From a virus, in the IMG/VR virus record IMGVR_UViG_3300035698_005160, positions 1 through 32,155 of that record: 32,155 bases of DNA; one strand, 5' to 3'. The notes beneath the pieces are model-generated. The model made no database searches. It was given only the letters and a program-made list of their open reading frames with translations, and was not told the DNA's origin. The position numbers and the translations under genes were made by a program. This document shows positions 5,912 through 14,922 of this stretch, piece after piece. Position 1 is the stretch's first letter. Every line of letters begins with the position of its first letter.

Positions 5912-8900
5912 TTATGATATGGTTATCCCCAGGTTTCCGGCGGCGCCTCCGCCGATTCCTGTCAGTGCGTTGTGCGTATGTGTTCCTGTGTTTACCTGCA
6001 TTAGTACTCCTGCTCCCGTATTATTTACCAGTCCAGTCGCCGCAACCCAATATAGCGCGTTTCCTGACGCGTCTCTCACCGGGGTGTTGCCTGCTGGCGT
6101 AAAGTAGCCAACGTGCCCGGTCATTGTCAGCGACCTGGGGCTGTATCTGGTTCCGTCACCACCGAGTACTTTTGTATTGGAGTTGTCAGTGAATACCAGT
6201 CCCTTGCCGGTTCCTATTGTTATGTCGCCCGTATAGTTGCCAGCTATGCCGTATATGCTTGTCCAACGTTTCGCCGAGGTGCCGAGCCCCGACACGGCCG
6301 CATAATCATAAAGGCGGGTGCCATCGACCACAATTACTGCGCTGCCCACTCTTAGCGAGACGTAGCTACTCCCGTAGAGTGCTACTTGGTTTCCTCCAGT
6401 TGCCTCGGCATAGTTTGTTGTTCCGCCGAATTCTAAGCGCGTCGCCCGTATATAGCCGCTGGCATCTGTTCTTACTACGCTATCCGCGGCGCTTGTCACT
6501 GTTGTCGTGTGCCATACTGGGGCGAACGGCGTACTACCCGTTTTTAGTACCTGGTGTTCCGCTGTACCGTTTCCTATGCTTGTTAAGCCCGGTGCAACCC
6601 ACGCTAAGGTTATCGCGCTTCCGCTAACCGCGCCTGCTGTCAGTATGTCTCCTGTGTCGGCGTCTGCTAGCGGCCACGTTATAACGTAGTTTCCTAGTGT
6701 CGTTGTCGCTGCTGGGTCAAGGTATAGGCTTCCTGTGTCGCTGCTTAGTGTCCACACTGCCGAACTCCCGTCAGCTTCAGGGGAGCCTAGTACACTAACG
6801 CCATTTCTAAAACTCGCCCACTCCAGGTCGCCATGCAAATGCAGCGATTCCACGTCGTCTACTTGGAATGAGATTGATCCAGAACTTTGATTGTTTATTA
6901 CGGCTATTCCACTGTCTATTATTGCGAATTCAGCATGCACTCCCGCCGCAGCTTCTGCTATCATTCCGCCCCAGCCGCGCAATACGTCAGTCACGTGCAG
7001 TTTACCATCGCCCGCTGTTTCGGCGCTACCTATATATACGTCGTCTCCGAAATTCGCCTTTCCTGTATCGCCCTGCATCCATATTCTATCTTCGTCTGAG
7101 GCTGATTTCAGTCTTACGTCGTCTAGGTAAGTTGTAGGCCGCAGATACCAGTCTTCAGCTTCTGTTGGGTCATTATCCTCTCTCGTCCAGTATCCTGTAA
7201 AGTCCCCTGTTGTTATTGCCTCCCAACTAACGTCTGTTCCGTCTGACTTCAGGAATTTCCCAGCGTCTCCGATTGCGTGTGCTGCCCAAGCTGGAGTTGC
7301 ATTGCCAACGATTATACTCCCGCGTACTGCTGGCCCCGCCACGCTATCGCTGTGTGTCGCACTTAGTACGTTATGGGCCAGTCCTGTAACGTCGCCTGCT
7401 GCTATTGTATCCCAACTAATATCTGTTCCGTCTGACTTCACATATTTGTTAGCCGTACCTATTGGCAAGCGTTCCCACTTGGGCGTCGCGTTACCTATGA
7501 TTATATCACCACGGACTGGACTCGCCACGACAGTATCGCTGTGCGTTGCGCTTAATACGTCGTGATTTATCAGCGTTCCAATTGCTTTGATTTTTATTAC
7601 TTCGTATTCGACTGTGGCGATTGTTTGTGTCGTCGCCTCCGTTTCTACATAGGTGCCGTCACCTACTAGCGTTCCTGTATTGTCTGAATGAAAATCTGCA
7701 AGTACATTGTCTTCGTCTCTTAGCGCCTTGATAAAATCCTTGCCGCTTGGTAGATCGTCGTGCACTCTACCGCCCTTCAGCTTATCTGTGAATTTTGGCA
7801 CTGGGTCGCCAAATACTAGCTCTATGTGCTCCACTTTGCTGTCGTCAAAATATACGGTCGCTTCCGCTATATCCGTGTCTACTGCTGCGTATTGGAAGTA
7901 TTGATTCTCGTATGTGATTTTGTCGCCCACATTAAAGTGAGTAAAAAACTGTAACCACTCGGTTTCTTTAAAGTTCTGCACATAACTTATCATCGGTCTG
8001 CGCTCGTGTAGCTCGTCTGTGATAAAATCAGGCCCGGCGTGTGAGCTTACGCCCTCTATTCTACCGAGGTTTGTCTCTGCCGTCGTGTCAGTGACCTCGC
8101 TCTTGTTCCTTATGTCTATTCTGCTTGTTTGCGTGTCCAACAGGTCTATGTTAATGTCAGCTTCGGTTACGTTATCCCCGGCGTCGTTTATTACGATTGG
8201 ATCGTTGTCATCCGTGTTGCTTTCGGTTCTGTCCTCTCCTCTGCGCGGATAATACGGCGTGAATAGTGTATCGTATGCGTCTCCACTCGCTACGAATGTA
8301 ACATCGAAGTCTACGTTTAACGCTGCCCCTCTGCGCTGGAATAGGTCAAATATGTTTTGCTTTGTTGAGTTCAAGGCTACGTCATCTGGGTATGCTGCCA
8401 CGTCAGCCGCTGCACTGAACCCTGTCACAACGCGCGTTCTACCATTAACGGATAGCGGTGCTAGGCTGCCATGTGTCCTATTTACGGTCCAGTTGAATGC
8501 GTCGTCAAGTTTTTGCTCTGTTGTCAGTTCTTCCGCCGGCGCTATCGGTAGGCCGTATCTATCATGCAGCATCCAAGCCAGAGCGCGGCCCGCTACGTTT
8601 ATGTATTCCGTTCTGTGGCCGTCTGCCGTATATCTGCGTTCCATGTGCTCGATACGTCCGCAGAACCTCTGTACTCCATCGCGCAATACTCTTATGTATC
8701 GTCTAACGGGGTCTGGTGCTCCCATCGCCGTTTTTAACGACTCGGCGAATGCGTCCTGCTCATGTAGAGAAAAACTGAATTCTCCTTGGCCGAACAATTG
8801 TATTTTATACCGCAATTTACTGGCATTCTCCAATATGCCCAGTGATTTGCGGTCGGCACCTAATAGCTCTAGTTGGGTATCCTCCCATAGATGACCCGCT

Positions 8901-8914
8901 GGCCAATTAACCAT
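5912..8914 (-). CDS. Tail hub and fibre protein: Gp37-like N-terminal part fused to a repetitive fibre
   Basis: A 1000-residue protein. The first roughly 370 residues resemble siphovirus Gp37-like tail-associated proteins: YKIQLFGQGEFSFSL, then YIRVLRDGVQRFCGRIE, then INVAGRALAWML. The middle has two repeats of about 62 residues (HDVLSATHSDTV and HNVLSATHSDSV, each followed by RGDIIIGNATPKW-type and KSDGTDISW-type segments). The remainder is a Gly/Ser/Thr-rich beta fibre ending in GGGAAGNLGITIS. The start MVNWPAG at 8914 is chosen because it lies just after the Dit stop and has GAGGGGG upstream. Its role is as tail tip and receptor-binding fibre; the host receptor is not predictable. Confidence 0.75.
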   Translation of the reverse strand: MVNWPAGHLWEDTQLELLGADRKSLGILENASKLRYKIQLFGQGEFSFSLHEQDAFAESLKTAMGAPDPVRRYIRVLRDGVQRFCGRIEHMERRYTADGHRTEYINVAGRALAWMLHDRYGLPIAPAEELTTEQKLDDAFNWTVNRTHGSLAPLSVNGRTRVVTGFSAAADVAAYPDDVALNSTKQNIFDLFQRRGAALNVDFDVTFVASGDAYDTLFTPYYPRRGEDRTESNTDDNDPIVINDAGDNVTEADINIDLLDTQTSRIDIRNKSEVTDTTAETNLGRIEGVSSHAGPDFITDELHERRPMISYVQNFKETEWLQFFTHFNVGDKITYENQYFQYAAVDTDIAEATVYFDDSKVEHIELVFGDPVPKFTDKLKGGRVHDDLPSGKDFIKALRDEDNVLADFHSDNTGTLVGDGTYVETEATTQTIATVEYEVIKIKAIGTLINHDVLSATHSDTVVASPVRGDIIIGNATPKWERLPIGTANKYVKSDGTDISWDTIAAGDVTGLAHNVLSATHSDSVAGPAVRGSIIVGNATPAWAAHAIGDAGKFLKSDGTDVSWEAITTGDFTGYWTREDNDPTEAEDWYLRPTTYLDDVRLKSASDEDRIWMQGDTGKANFGDDVYIGSAETAGDGKLHVTDVLRGWGGMIAEAAAGVHAEFAIIDSGIAVINNQSSGSISFQVDDVESLHLHGDLEWASFRNGVSVLGSPEADGSSAVWTLSSDTGSLYLDPAATTTLGNYVITWPLADADTGDILTAGAVSGSAITLAWVAPGLTSIGNGTAEHQVLKTGSTPFAPVWHTTTVTSAADSVVRTDASGYIRATRLEFGGTTNYAEATGGNQVALYGSSYVSLRVGSAVIVVDGTRLYDYAAVSGLGTSAKRWTSIYGIAGNYTGDITIGTGKGLVFTDNSNTKVLGGDGTRYSPRSLTMTGHVGYFTPAGNTPVRDASGNALYWVAATGLVNNTGAGVLMQVNTGTHTHNALTGIGGGAAGNLGITIS
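7190..7565 (-). repeat. Two-copy protein repeat inside the fibre gene
   Basis: Two adjacent repeats of about 62 codons each begin with H-x-V-L-S-A-T-H-S-D and end with K-S-D-G-T-D-x-S-W plus a GDxTG turn. Such ATHSD repeats are common fibre-shaft units. The DNA copies have diverged but keep identical blocks, which suggests an old tandem duplication. Confidence 0.75.
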
Positions 8915-8915
8915 A

Positions 8916-10202
8916 TTAAAAAGCCCCCTCATAGTAAGCATAGTAAACAACCGCAGCTGTTACGACGCCACTCGTAGCAGTAAGCGTTAGGTTATAAGTA
9001 CCCACGGGTAATGTAATAAACTTGGCACCACTGGGAAACGGCCAAGGCGTCCCGGAACCCGCTCCATTTTCGTAGTATTTTATGCCCCTGTATCCTGGTC
9101 TGCAATCAAATACTATCGTATCGTCAGCATTGACACTAGCCCCGCTCGTTTCAATATATTCACTATCGCTATTGGTTACCCTCGGTGTGTTGCATATCCC
9201 TGTAATGGTAATAACTGGCCAGGACGGTACGTCGCCAGCCACAAGGCAAGACGCCAATAGTGAAGTCCTCATAAGCGTAACAGTATCGAAATACGCCACG
9301 CCAGCAGCATTCGGCGCGTGAAACTTGATATAAAGCGAGACGCAATCAGTAGGCACCACAAAACTAGACGTAACCACAGCATACGTCGCAGCAGTGACGC
9401 CAGTATCAGATAACGCCACAATATCGGCGGCATTTGTAATATCGTATACTAGGAACTGGCCCTGTTCTGTGGCGTCGCCTCTAGTATAAAACGATAGTTT
9501 GATTGTCTCTCCTGGAATCACAGTTATAGCGGCAGATTGTATGCTCGTTTGCGCTGTTGCGTATGTTAGCATGGCTGCATAATCCCCAGCCTGTGCCGTT
9601 GCTGTCGCTTCCACTTTATCGCCGCTAGGGTCATCTACCCCGTCGTTTGTCCAGTTGTCTAGTGTATCGCTCGTTCCGTCGTCCTCTGTTCCCGTTATTG
9701 CCGCAAAGTCCCCGTTTGTTACTGCGATTGCAGTATTCATACCAGCGTTCACCGTCGTTGGTGTTTCTGTGCGGAAAAAAGGATTCGGCCCGATATACTG
9801 TTGGTTTACGGTTTCTACGATTACGTTACGATCTATAAACTCCGGTTTCATTGGTATGCAGTCAAGTATACGTGTATCCCCTCCGTGTGATATGATCTTT
9901 AGTTGTCCCATGCCGCGCCGTGTCGCGTGCCAGTTTACCCAAGTTTTCCTGATTGCTTCAAGCCCGGCCGGTGTTCTTGTGTCCGGATATAGTCTGTATG
10001 TCGCGCTCACCAGCCGTGGCGTGTATGCCGTTGTCCTGTATCGTGACGCATATAGGTTTGCGGTTGGCTCGATTATATGCTCACTGTCCAGTGCGTCAAG
10101 GCCCTGTTCGTTATCTTGTAGTATATATTGGTTTGCTGCTGTGCTGTCGTATAGCGTGCGCGTATTACTGTCGCCGTCTATGAAATATCGTTTATTAGCC
10201 AC
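8916..10202 (-). CDS. Distal tail protein (Dit-like) with inserted carbohydrate-binding domain
   Basis: A 428-residue protein directly after the tape measure, the usual Dit position; the first 8 bases overlap the tape measure end. Residues 1-150 look like a Dit belt domain (YFIDGDSNTRTLYD, then TPRLVSATYRLYPDTRTPAG). Residues about 160-310 look like an inserted beta jelly roll of the CBM4/9 kind (DNWTNDGVDDPSG, then IPGETIKLSFYTRGD, then CVSLYIKFHAP, then AYFDTVTLMR). The C-terminal 110 residues close the Dit core. Evolved Dit proteins with inserted CBMs are known to bind cell-surface sugars. Confidence 0.7.
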   Translation of the reverse strand: MANKRYFIDGDSNTRTLYDSTAANQYILQDNEQGLDALDSEHIIEPTANLYASRYRTTAYTPRLVSATYRLYPDTRTPAGLEAIRKTWVNWHATRRGMGQLKIISHGGDTRILDCIPMKPEFIDRNVIVETVNQQYIGPNPFFRTETPTTVNAGMNTAIAVTNGDFAAITGTEDDGTSDTLDNWTNDGVDDPSGDKVEATATAQAGDYAAMLTYATAQTSIQSAAITVIPGETIKLSFYTRGDATEQGQFLVYDITNAADIVALSDTGVTAATYAVVTSSFVVPTDCVSLYIKFHAPNAAGVAYFDTVTLMRTSLLASCLVAGDVPSWPVITITGICNTPRVTNSDSEYIETSGASVNADDTIVFDCRPGYRGIKYYENGAGSGTPWPFPSGAKFITLPVGTYNLTLTATSGVVTAAVVYYAYYEGAF

Positions 10203-13200
10203 TAAAGCCCCCTAGTCCGGCCACTACATGAATTCCCTCTACCAGGTCGGTATTCTCCTGTATTGTCATTGTAGCTCCCTTTCCGTCCGCATCTCCGCCC
10301 GTGAGTACTGTTATTGTTATTCCATTGCTTGTGAATCCATTTAATGCGTTTGTAAACGCGTCCATTGCGATGCTTACGCCTTGGGGCAGGTTTCCTGAAC
10401 CGCCCGCGCCATAGTCAGCAATGCTGCTTGCGGTGCTTCCCTGTGTCCCGCCGTTTACAGTCTCCAATTGTGCCATTATTGCCTGCGCGTTGCCGACATT
10501 GATTCCGCCTATGTCTGCTGTGGCCTGTATGCTTTGGGCTAGCTCCCCTATGCCCTTCCATAGCCCTGCCTGTGCGCTTACTGTCTGTTGGGCTATAACT
10601 AGGTCAGCCCCGTACTCCGTGTGTATTCTCATTAGTTCTGGCATGGCTATGTCTGTGACTTCGCCTAGTGCTGACACGTTCTCTATGAGACGGTTTTTCC
10701 ACCCTCTTTGTGGCGCGTCTACGTCTGGCGCTGTTGTTACCAAGTCTATTAGGCTCTTGAAGTGACCCGATGTTACCGCGTATTCTGCATACAATGCCCG
10801 CGTATCGCTGTCTAGCCCCTCCATCAGCGACGCAGCCCCGGCTATCATATCCTTTTGCAGTTGTATGTTGGCCGGTAGCGCTGCTGTGGCTAACGCAGCC
10901 TCTGTTGCCGTTGGCATCTTGTCTGTGCCAAGGTCGAATAGCTTGTATAGCGCACTAAGGTCTGTTGCTACTAGCGCCTCTTCCTTCAACAATGAGCGAG
11001 TCTCTTGCGGTATTCCCACCATCCAATTATGTGCTGCTCCCGTTGCGTCTTTTGCTTGCTTTACTATTATTGGTAGGTCTTGTGCCCAGTCGCCTTGATA
11101 TGTTGACATTTCGTTCACGTCGCCGAAGGCGTCGTATAGTTTACCCAACAATTCTGTGGTCTTTGCGCCCTCTTCGAGTAGCGCCAGTGCGTCTTCTTTG
11201 CTGCCTACCATGTCCGGGTACAGTTTTTGTATCCGGTTCGGGACGTCGGTCGCCCACTGGAGCAGAACGCTTGTAGCTTCTTGCCCCTGCTGTGTGACTT
11301 TTTTCAGTGTGTCACTGTATTCTGCCCCCGCCGCCTTCAGTGACCGAGGATCAAATGAGAATAGTTTGGTAAGGTTGGCCAATGGTGCTAGCGAGGATTG
11401 TATCTCCGCTAGCTTTTTCTTCGTGTCGTTTTCGTTTAGTGTGTCCCACATAGAGCTGGCTGCTTCTGTCCAGAATTTACCCATCTCTATAAAGCCCTGC
11501 TTCATTTCAGGACTGAATACTACACCGGGGAGATTCAACATGGCTTCCTTGCCAGCCTCTATGCCCTCTGCTATATCTTTGCTAACGTCTGCTAACGCTC
11601 GGCTTACTGGCTCCTTCGCTCCCGTTACTCCGCCCGCTATACCGTCGCCTATAGCCGATCCGACTCCTGTAGCCACCTCTCCGGCCGCTGCGAGTATTTC
11701 GTCTAGTACGCCAGCCATCTCCGCCTGAATATCGGCAAATATACCCTCTGCGCCTGCGGCCCCGCCGCCGCCTTCCGCTCCCGCATTTCTATAGGCGTCT
11801 ATGATCTTTAGGCTTGACATACTATGCTCTTTTTGAGCGTCCAGTGCCTTCTTGTATGCCGCCGTCCGTTGCTTATGCTCCTCTAAATTCCAGATGCCGT
11901 TTATCTTGTACACGCCCTGTCCTGTGGCGTTGGTTATACCGAATTCGCCCATTGCTTGCGCTTGCATAGCTTTGAATGTATCGGCGCTGAATTCTCCGCG
12001 GTCTACTAGGTTCTGTAGGTATGCCATAAGCGCGTCACGACGCTGCAAGAGTTGGCTCTTCTTTAGGAGCAACTCCTGCATTTTATTGCTTTTGTTTGTG
12101 CTTTGTTCTTGTCGGCTATAGTTTTCGTCTAGCGCCGCCACTTCCGCCTCCTGTCCTGTGGCGATTAGTGCGGCCCTGTCAGCCTCATATTGTGCGCGTG
12201 CGGCTATCTGGTCTACTTGCTGAGTGAATAGCATATCCTGCTGTGCATAGGCCGCGTCTTGCGCTTGTGTTGTCTGTTGTGTAGCATAGTCTAGTTCTAT
12301 CGCCGCGAGTGCGTTCTTATGCTCTGTTCTAGCTGCTAGCTCGGCCGCATAGTATGCCTGCTTGCGCGTTGCATTTGCGGCGTCCATTTCCGAGTCCTGC
12401 GTTGTCGTCGCAGCTTTTAGGTCGCCCATGCCTAGTGCGGCAGGGCCCTCTAGCGCATTCCGCTCTCTCATGGCGGCCATCTCGCCGCGTATCGCTTTTT
12501 CTGATTGTTTGGCCGCGCTGGTTAGTGCTGCTTCCCCTGTTGCAGCCCTTCCAGCCACAGGGTTTATTTTAGCTAGTTCTGCGGTTAGCTCTTCTACTGT
12601 CATGGCGCCAAACTCAAAGCGAGTGAATAGCGCGTCGTAGCCAGCTTCTTGCACTTGTATCTGCTCGAACGTAAGCGCGCCCAGTTTTTTCTGTTCTTTT
12701 AGGCTTTTCGCGAAAGCATCCATTATAGGTCGGCCTTGTGCAATCTTCCCAAAGTGGCCTGCTATTTTACCGAGGCCCGTGGCCATTGCGCCTACGCCCT
12801 CCCCGGCTGCGCCGGTTCCCATTGTTGCCCCGAAATTTGCTTTTAGGTTCATAAAGCTAGCGGATAGTGCTTCTATGTTGCCGGCTTGGTCTCTTGCTGC
12901 GTTTCCTGCGGCCTCTAACATTTCTGCGCTGCTGCCCATAATCTCGTTTACAATGGCCTGCTTTTCCTCGACTTGTGTGAGCAGGTCTACTGTCGTTCCC
13001 ATTTCTGCCGCGTAGTTTATATACGCCTGCTCTGTATCCAGGACAATTCCCAGATTGTCAAGAATAGGCGCTGATTGTCGGCCTATACCTGTCACCAGGT
13101 CATTAAACGCCGCGCTTGTGCTCATTCCCATTGCTTTGCCGCGCGCCGCGGCCACCTGCATTAGCTTACCAAGCTGTTCGGCGTCGTCGGATACTTCGAG

Positions 13201-13569
13201 TAGTGCCGCTCTGTTGCTTGCCAGCATCAAGTCACTGTCTGTTATCGTGCCCTGGCTAGCAGCCCTTAGACTCTCCAGCGCAGCTATACCTTGCGATACG
13301 CCCCCCTGCATTTGATTGAATCCGGTTGTGACCCTTGTTAATCCTGCGCCGAGTTCTGCCATTTCCCACGCATACTTGGCGACTTCTCCGGCAACGAACT
13401 GTTTACGCAAGCGCCCGAACCGCTCGTTCATTGCGTTGGTAGCCTGTGCTGCTACCGACGTATTTTTACCAAGAGTCTTTAGTGCGGTGCCAAGTTTTTT
13501 AAATCCTTTTGACGCCTTGTCCTCTGATCTGATAATGAGGGAAAGTATCTTTTTACTGCCTGCTGCCAT
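10195..13569 (-). CDS. Tail tape measure protein
   Basis: A 1124-residue protein, helical and Ala/Gln/Glu-rich, starting MAAGSKKILSLIIRSEDKAS, the usual opening of siphovirus tape measures. A hydrophobic Gly/Ala-rich stretch lies around residues 630-660 (VATGVGSAIGDGIAGGVTG). The ATG has GGAG six bases upstream. At about 0.15 nm per residue the tail would be near 170 nm (a family rule, not measured). Unusually, it is separated from the assembly chaperone genes by a plus-strand gene island and must have its own promoter, probably within 13570-13830. Confidence 0.9.
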   Translation of the reverse strand: MAAGSKKILSLIIRSEDKASKGFKKLGTALKTLGKNTSVAAQATNAMNERFGRLRKQFVAGEVAKYAWEMAELGAGLTRVTTGFNQMQGGVSQGIAALESLRAASQGTITDSDLMLASNRAALLEVSDDAEQLGKLMQVAAARGKAMGMSTSAAFNDLVTGIGRQSAPILDNLGIVLDTEQAYINYAAEMGTTVDLLTQVEEKQAIVNEIMGSSAEMLEAAGNAARDQAGNIEALSASFMNLKANFGATMGTGAAGEGVGAMATGLGKIAGHFGKIAQGRPIMDAFAKSLKEQKKLGALTFEQIQVQEAGYDALFTRFEFGAMTVEELTAELAKINPVAGRAATGEAALTSAAKQSEKAIRGEMAAMRERNALEGPAALGMGDLKAATTTQDSEMDAANATRKQAYYAAELAARTEHKNALAAIELDYATQQTTQAQDAAYAQQDMLFTQQVDQIAARAQYEADRAALIATGQEAEVAALDENYSRQEQSTNKSNKMQELLLKKSQLLQRRDALMAYLQNLVDRGEFSADTFKAMQAQAMGEFGITNATGQGVYKINGIWNLEEHKQRTAAYKKALDAQKEHSMSSLKIIDAYRNAGAEGGGGAAGAEGIFADIQAEMAGVLDEILAAAGEVATGVGSAIGDGIAGGVTGAKEPVSRALADVSKDIAEGIEAGKEAMLNLPGVVFSPEMKQGFIEMGKFWTEAASSMWDTLNENDTKKKLAEIQSSLAPLANLTKLFSFDPRSLKAAGAEYSDTLKKVTQQGQEATSVLLQWATDVPNRIQKLYPDMVGSKEDALALLEEGAKTTELLGKLYDAFGDVNEMSTYQGDWAQDLPIIVKQAKDATGAAHNWMVGIPQETRSLLKEEALVATDLSALYKLFDLGTDKMPTATEAALATAALPANIQLQKDMIAGAASLMEGLDSDTRALYAEYAVTSGHFKSLIDLVTTAPDVDAPQRGWKNRLIENVSALGEVTDIAMPELMRIHTEYGADLVIAQQTVSAQAGLWKGIGELAQSIQATADIGGINVGNAQAIMAQLETVNGGTQGSTASSIADYGAGGSGNLPQGVSIAMDAFTNALNGFTSNGITITVLTGGDADGKGATMTIQENTDLVEGIHVVAGLGGFSG

Positions 13570-13635
13570 GTATTCTCCAGTCTGACTGATGCCGTCGTTG
13601 TTTTTCCCGTTAAAGGATTGCGTATTCTATCTCTA

Positions 13636-13650
13636 TGCGAACTTTTGCGA
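13636..13650 (+). repeat. TGCGA decamer array, outer part
   Basis: Two TGCGA motifs spaced exactly 10 bp (TGCGAACTTTTGCGA). This is the same unit as in the larger array at 13746-13790, on the far side of the CATATA hexamer tract. It lies in the 395-base gap between the tape measure start and the plus-strand island. Confidence 0.7.
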
Positions 13651-13672
13651 TACATATACAACTACAACTATG

Positions 13673-13700
13673 TATACATATACATATACATATACATATA
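13673..13700. repeat. CATATA hexamer tract
   Basis: About four to five copies of a CATATA/TATACA hexamer in a row, wholly A/T plus one C per unit, lying between two TGCGA arrays. Such a tract melts easily. In this setting it may be an unwinding element or a spacer, or simply slippage. Confidence 0.75.
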
Positions 13701-13745
13701 CCAGAAGTTTTTCTTGATGTTTCATTTGTTCGCAATGGAGTCTCT

Positions 13746-13790
13746 TGCATACCTTTGCGAACTTTTGCGAACTTTTGCGAGTCCATGCGA
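13746..13790 (+). repeat. TGCGA decamer array, 10-bp phased
   Basis: Successive decamers ACCTTTGCGA, ACTTTTGCGA, ACTTTTGCGA and GTCCATGCGA are preceded by a degenerate TCTCTTGCAT, so TGCRW recurs five times at exactly 10-bp steps. One inverted copy (TTCGCA) sits at 13729-13734. Ten-base phasing places the motifs on one face of the helix, as for multimeric protein binding (inference). A replication-type iteron cluster or an operator array are both possible. Confidence 0.7.
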
Positions 13791-13805
13791 ACCAGAACAT
13801 ACAAT

Positions 13806-13864
13806 CGCGAAATAATTTCGTGAAATTCACCAAGTCCGCAATTCTTTAGTGGCTTGCTAAAGAA
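13806..13864 (+). repeat. Dispersed CCAAG element, copy b
   Basis: It contains CGAAATAATTTCG (a perfect inverted repeat), the exact core AATTCACCAAGTCC at 13824-13837, CGCAATT, then an imperfect inverted repeat TTTAGTGGCTTGCTAAA and GAAT. It lies between the tape measure and the island, so it could serve both directions. Confidence 0.75.
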
Positions 13865-13890
13865 TACACGCTATGATAATTTGTCATTAA

Positions 13891-13942
13891 AATGTCACAA
13901 TATTTCGCTCGCATAGTGCTATACTATATATGCAAGTGAGGG
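13891..13942 (+). promoter_or_regulatory. Rightward promoter of the island, copy 2 of the 52-bp promoter
   Basis: TGCTATACT at 13918-13926 supplies an extended -10 (TG-N-TATACT at 13920-13925). The block runs from AATGTCA to AAGTGAGGG and matches 39 of 52 bases of minus-strand 306-255. The first island gene begins 22 bases after the block. The conserved AAGTGAGGG would lie at the very start of the transcript. Confidence 0.65.
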
Positions 13943-13964
13943 ACACAAAAAGTCAGGGGGCACA

Positions 13965-14153
13965 ATGAAAGGCTTCATGCAATGCACGGCACTGGTAGCC
14001 AGGACTCGCAAAGTCTACACAGAGCGGTTTATGCTATACTACAACAGCAACATGTGCTCGACAGTAGCCTACGCCAAATGGTGGGCCAAAACGGATACCA
14101 TGCGTATTCTGGATCTGTCGCGATACTCGGTTAACCAAGCTATAGCAGAATAA
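13965..14153 (+). CDS. Island protein 1: single three-helix module
   Basis: A 62-residue protein with ribosome site GGGGG. Residues 11-62 fit the island module: a first helix with spaced Tyr residues (VYTERFMLYY), a short turn, a second helix with Ala and aromatics (AYAKWWAKT), and a last short helix after LDLSRYSVNQAIAE. The match to the other copies is weaker than that among modules 3, 4b and 5. It is the first gene behind the island promoter. A DNA-binding role is inferred from the HTH-like ending only. Confidence 0.6.
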   Translation: MKGFMQCTALVARTRKVYTERFMLYYNSNMCSTVAYAKWWAKTDTMRILDLSRYSVNQAIAE

Positions 14154-14165
14154 CGGGAAAACAAG

Positions 14166-14378
14166 ATGATAACCTTCAAAAGAAATACGCAATATGAAGT
14201 CGAAGTATACGGGCCAGCTAATGAGCTAAACAACTATCTTGAGGCACTGATAGCCTCAGAAGAAGTTGATTCAGCGACAAGGGCCACTAACGACAACAAC
14301 GCGGCCGTGGTGTATTTCGGAGCAACGAACCCAATCGTCAGTAAGCTGCCCCCAATCGGGTCAGTATGGACAAGCTAA
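14166..14378 (+). CDS. Island protein 2: unrelated 70-residue hypothetical
   Basis: A 70-residue protein, the only island protein that does not show the three-helix module. It starts with strand-like sequence (MITFKRNTQYEVEVYG), then a helix (ELNNYLEALIASEEV) and another strand segment (AAVVYFGA), an alpha/beta mini-domain. It is spaced 12 bases from gene 1 and gene 3, in the same operon. No family recognised. Confidence 0.6.
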   Translation: MITFKRNTQYEVEVYGPANELNNYLEALIASEEVDSATRATNDNNAAVVYFGATNPIVSKLPPIGSVWTS

Positions 14379-14390
14379 CAGGAGAAAACG

Positions 14391-14570
14391 ATGAATATCT
14401 CGGCTAGACTGTCAGATCGCGTATATAGGCTCTATCGGGCGCACTATAATGCAAAACTTGCCGAAGGATATACGCCATGCACGGCGCGCTATATCGCGCG
14501 TGAAAAGACTGCGAAAGCCTTCTATATCGACATTGAAACCGTGACCAACGCAATTTACAGGAGTAAATAA
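14391..14570 (+). CDS. Island protein 3: single three-helix module, 59 residues
   Basis: This short gene runs ATG at 14391 to TAA at 14570 with GGAG at good spacing. The protein has helix one RVYRLYRAHYNAKLAEG, then TPCTARYIAREKTAKAFYID, then IETVTNAIYRSK. It shares the A-R-Y-x-A...TA-x-x-[FY]...V-x-x-A-[IV] pattern with gene 4 (second half) and gene 5. The last two helices look like an HTH, but no known HTH family was recognised. The next gene follows after one base with its own GGAG. Confidence 0.7.
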   Translation: MNISARLSDRVYRLYRAHYNAKLAEGYTPCTARYIAREKTAKAFYIDIETVTNAIYRSK

Positions 14571-14571
14571 A

Positions 14572-14922
14572 ATGACTAGCCTAGCAAAAGTATACGAACA
14601 ATATACAACGCACTTGGCGCGCCAGCAAGGATTCTCGCCACAAACGTCTATCATGCGAGCGACGATGAAAACCGCAGATCAATACTCGCTGTCGTATCGC
14701 CAAGCATCCGAATTTATCAGAATGGGGAAAACAATGCCTATGTCGGCGAGACTCAAGAAGACCATGCTCAACGAGTATAATCGGTGGTATCATCGCCAAG
14801 TCGCCAAGGGGAGCCTGCGCGGCCTAGCACGTTATACCGCAGTCCAAAAGGTCGCGGAATTCTACGACGTGACGCCAGAAGAAGTGAGCGCGGCGGTCAC
14901 GGATGCAGAAAACAATGAATAA
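14572..14922 (+). CDS. Island protein 4: tandem three-helix modules
   Basis: A 116-residue protein made of two modules. Residues about 3-52 (LAKVYEQYTTHLARQQGF, ending YRQASEFIRMGK) are followed by residues about 59-111 (MLNEYNRWYHRQVAKGS, then ARYTAVQKVAEFYDVTPEEV, then SAAV). The second module is closest to island protein 5. Twice the usual length suggests fusion by tandem duplication of a single-module gene. Two HTH-like units in one chain would suit binding to repeated DNA sites (inference). Confidence 0.7.
   Translation: MTSLAKVYEQYTTHLARQQGFSPQTSIMRATMKTADQYSLSYRQASEFIRMGKTMPMSARLKKTMLNEYNRWYHRQVAKGSLRGLARYTAVQKVAEFYDVTPEEVSAAVTDAENNE

Noticed and set aside
8259-12640. Plus-strand open frames of up to 211 residues opposite the fibre, Dit and tape measure genes
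   Set aside because: They lie opposite strongly supported minus-strand genes, have low-complexity Ser/Leu/Ala content and no leaders.
13636-13790. Possible CRISPR-like repeats
   Set aside because: Units are only 10 bases with no spacers of even length; no cas genes are present.
13479-13833. Several overlapping open frames rich in Tyr/Val/Ile across the control region
   Set aside because: They are translations of the CATATA hexamer tract and TGCGA repeats, lack ribosome sites and exist in many frames at once.
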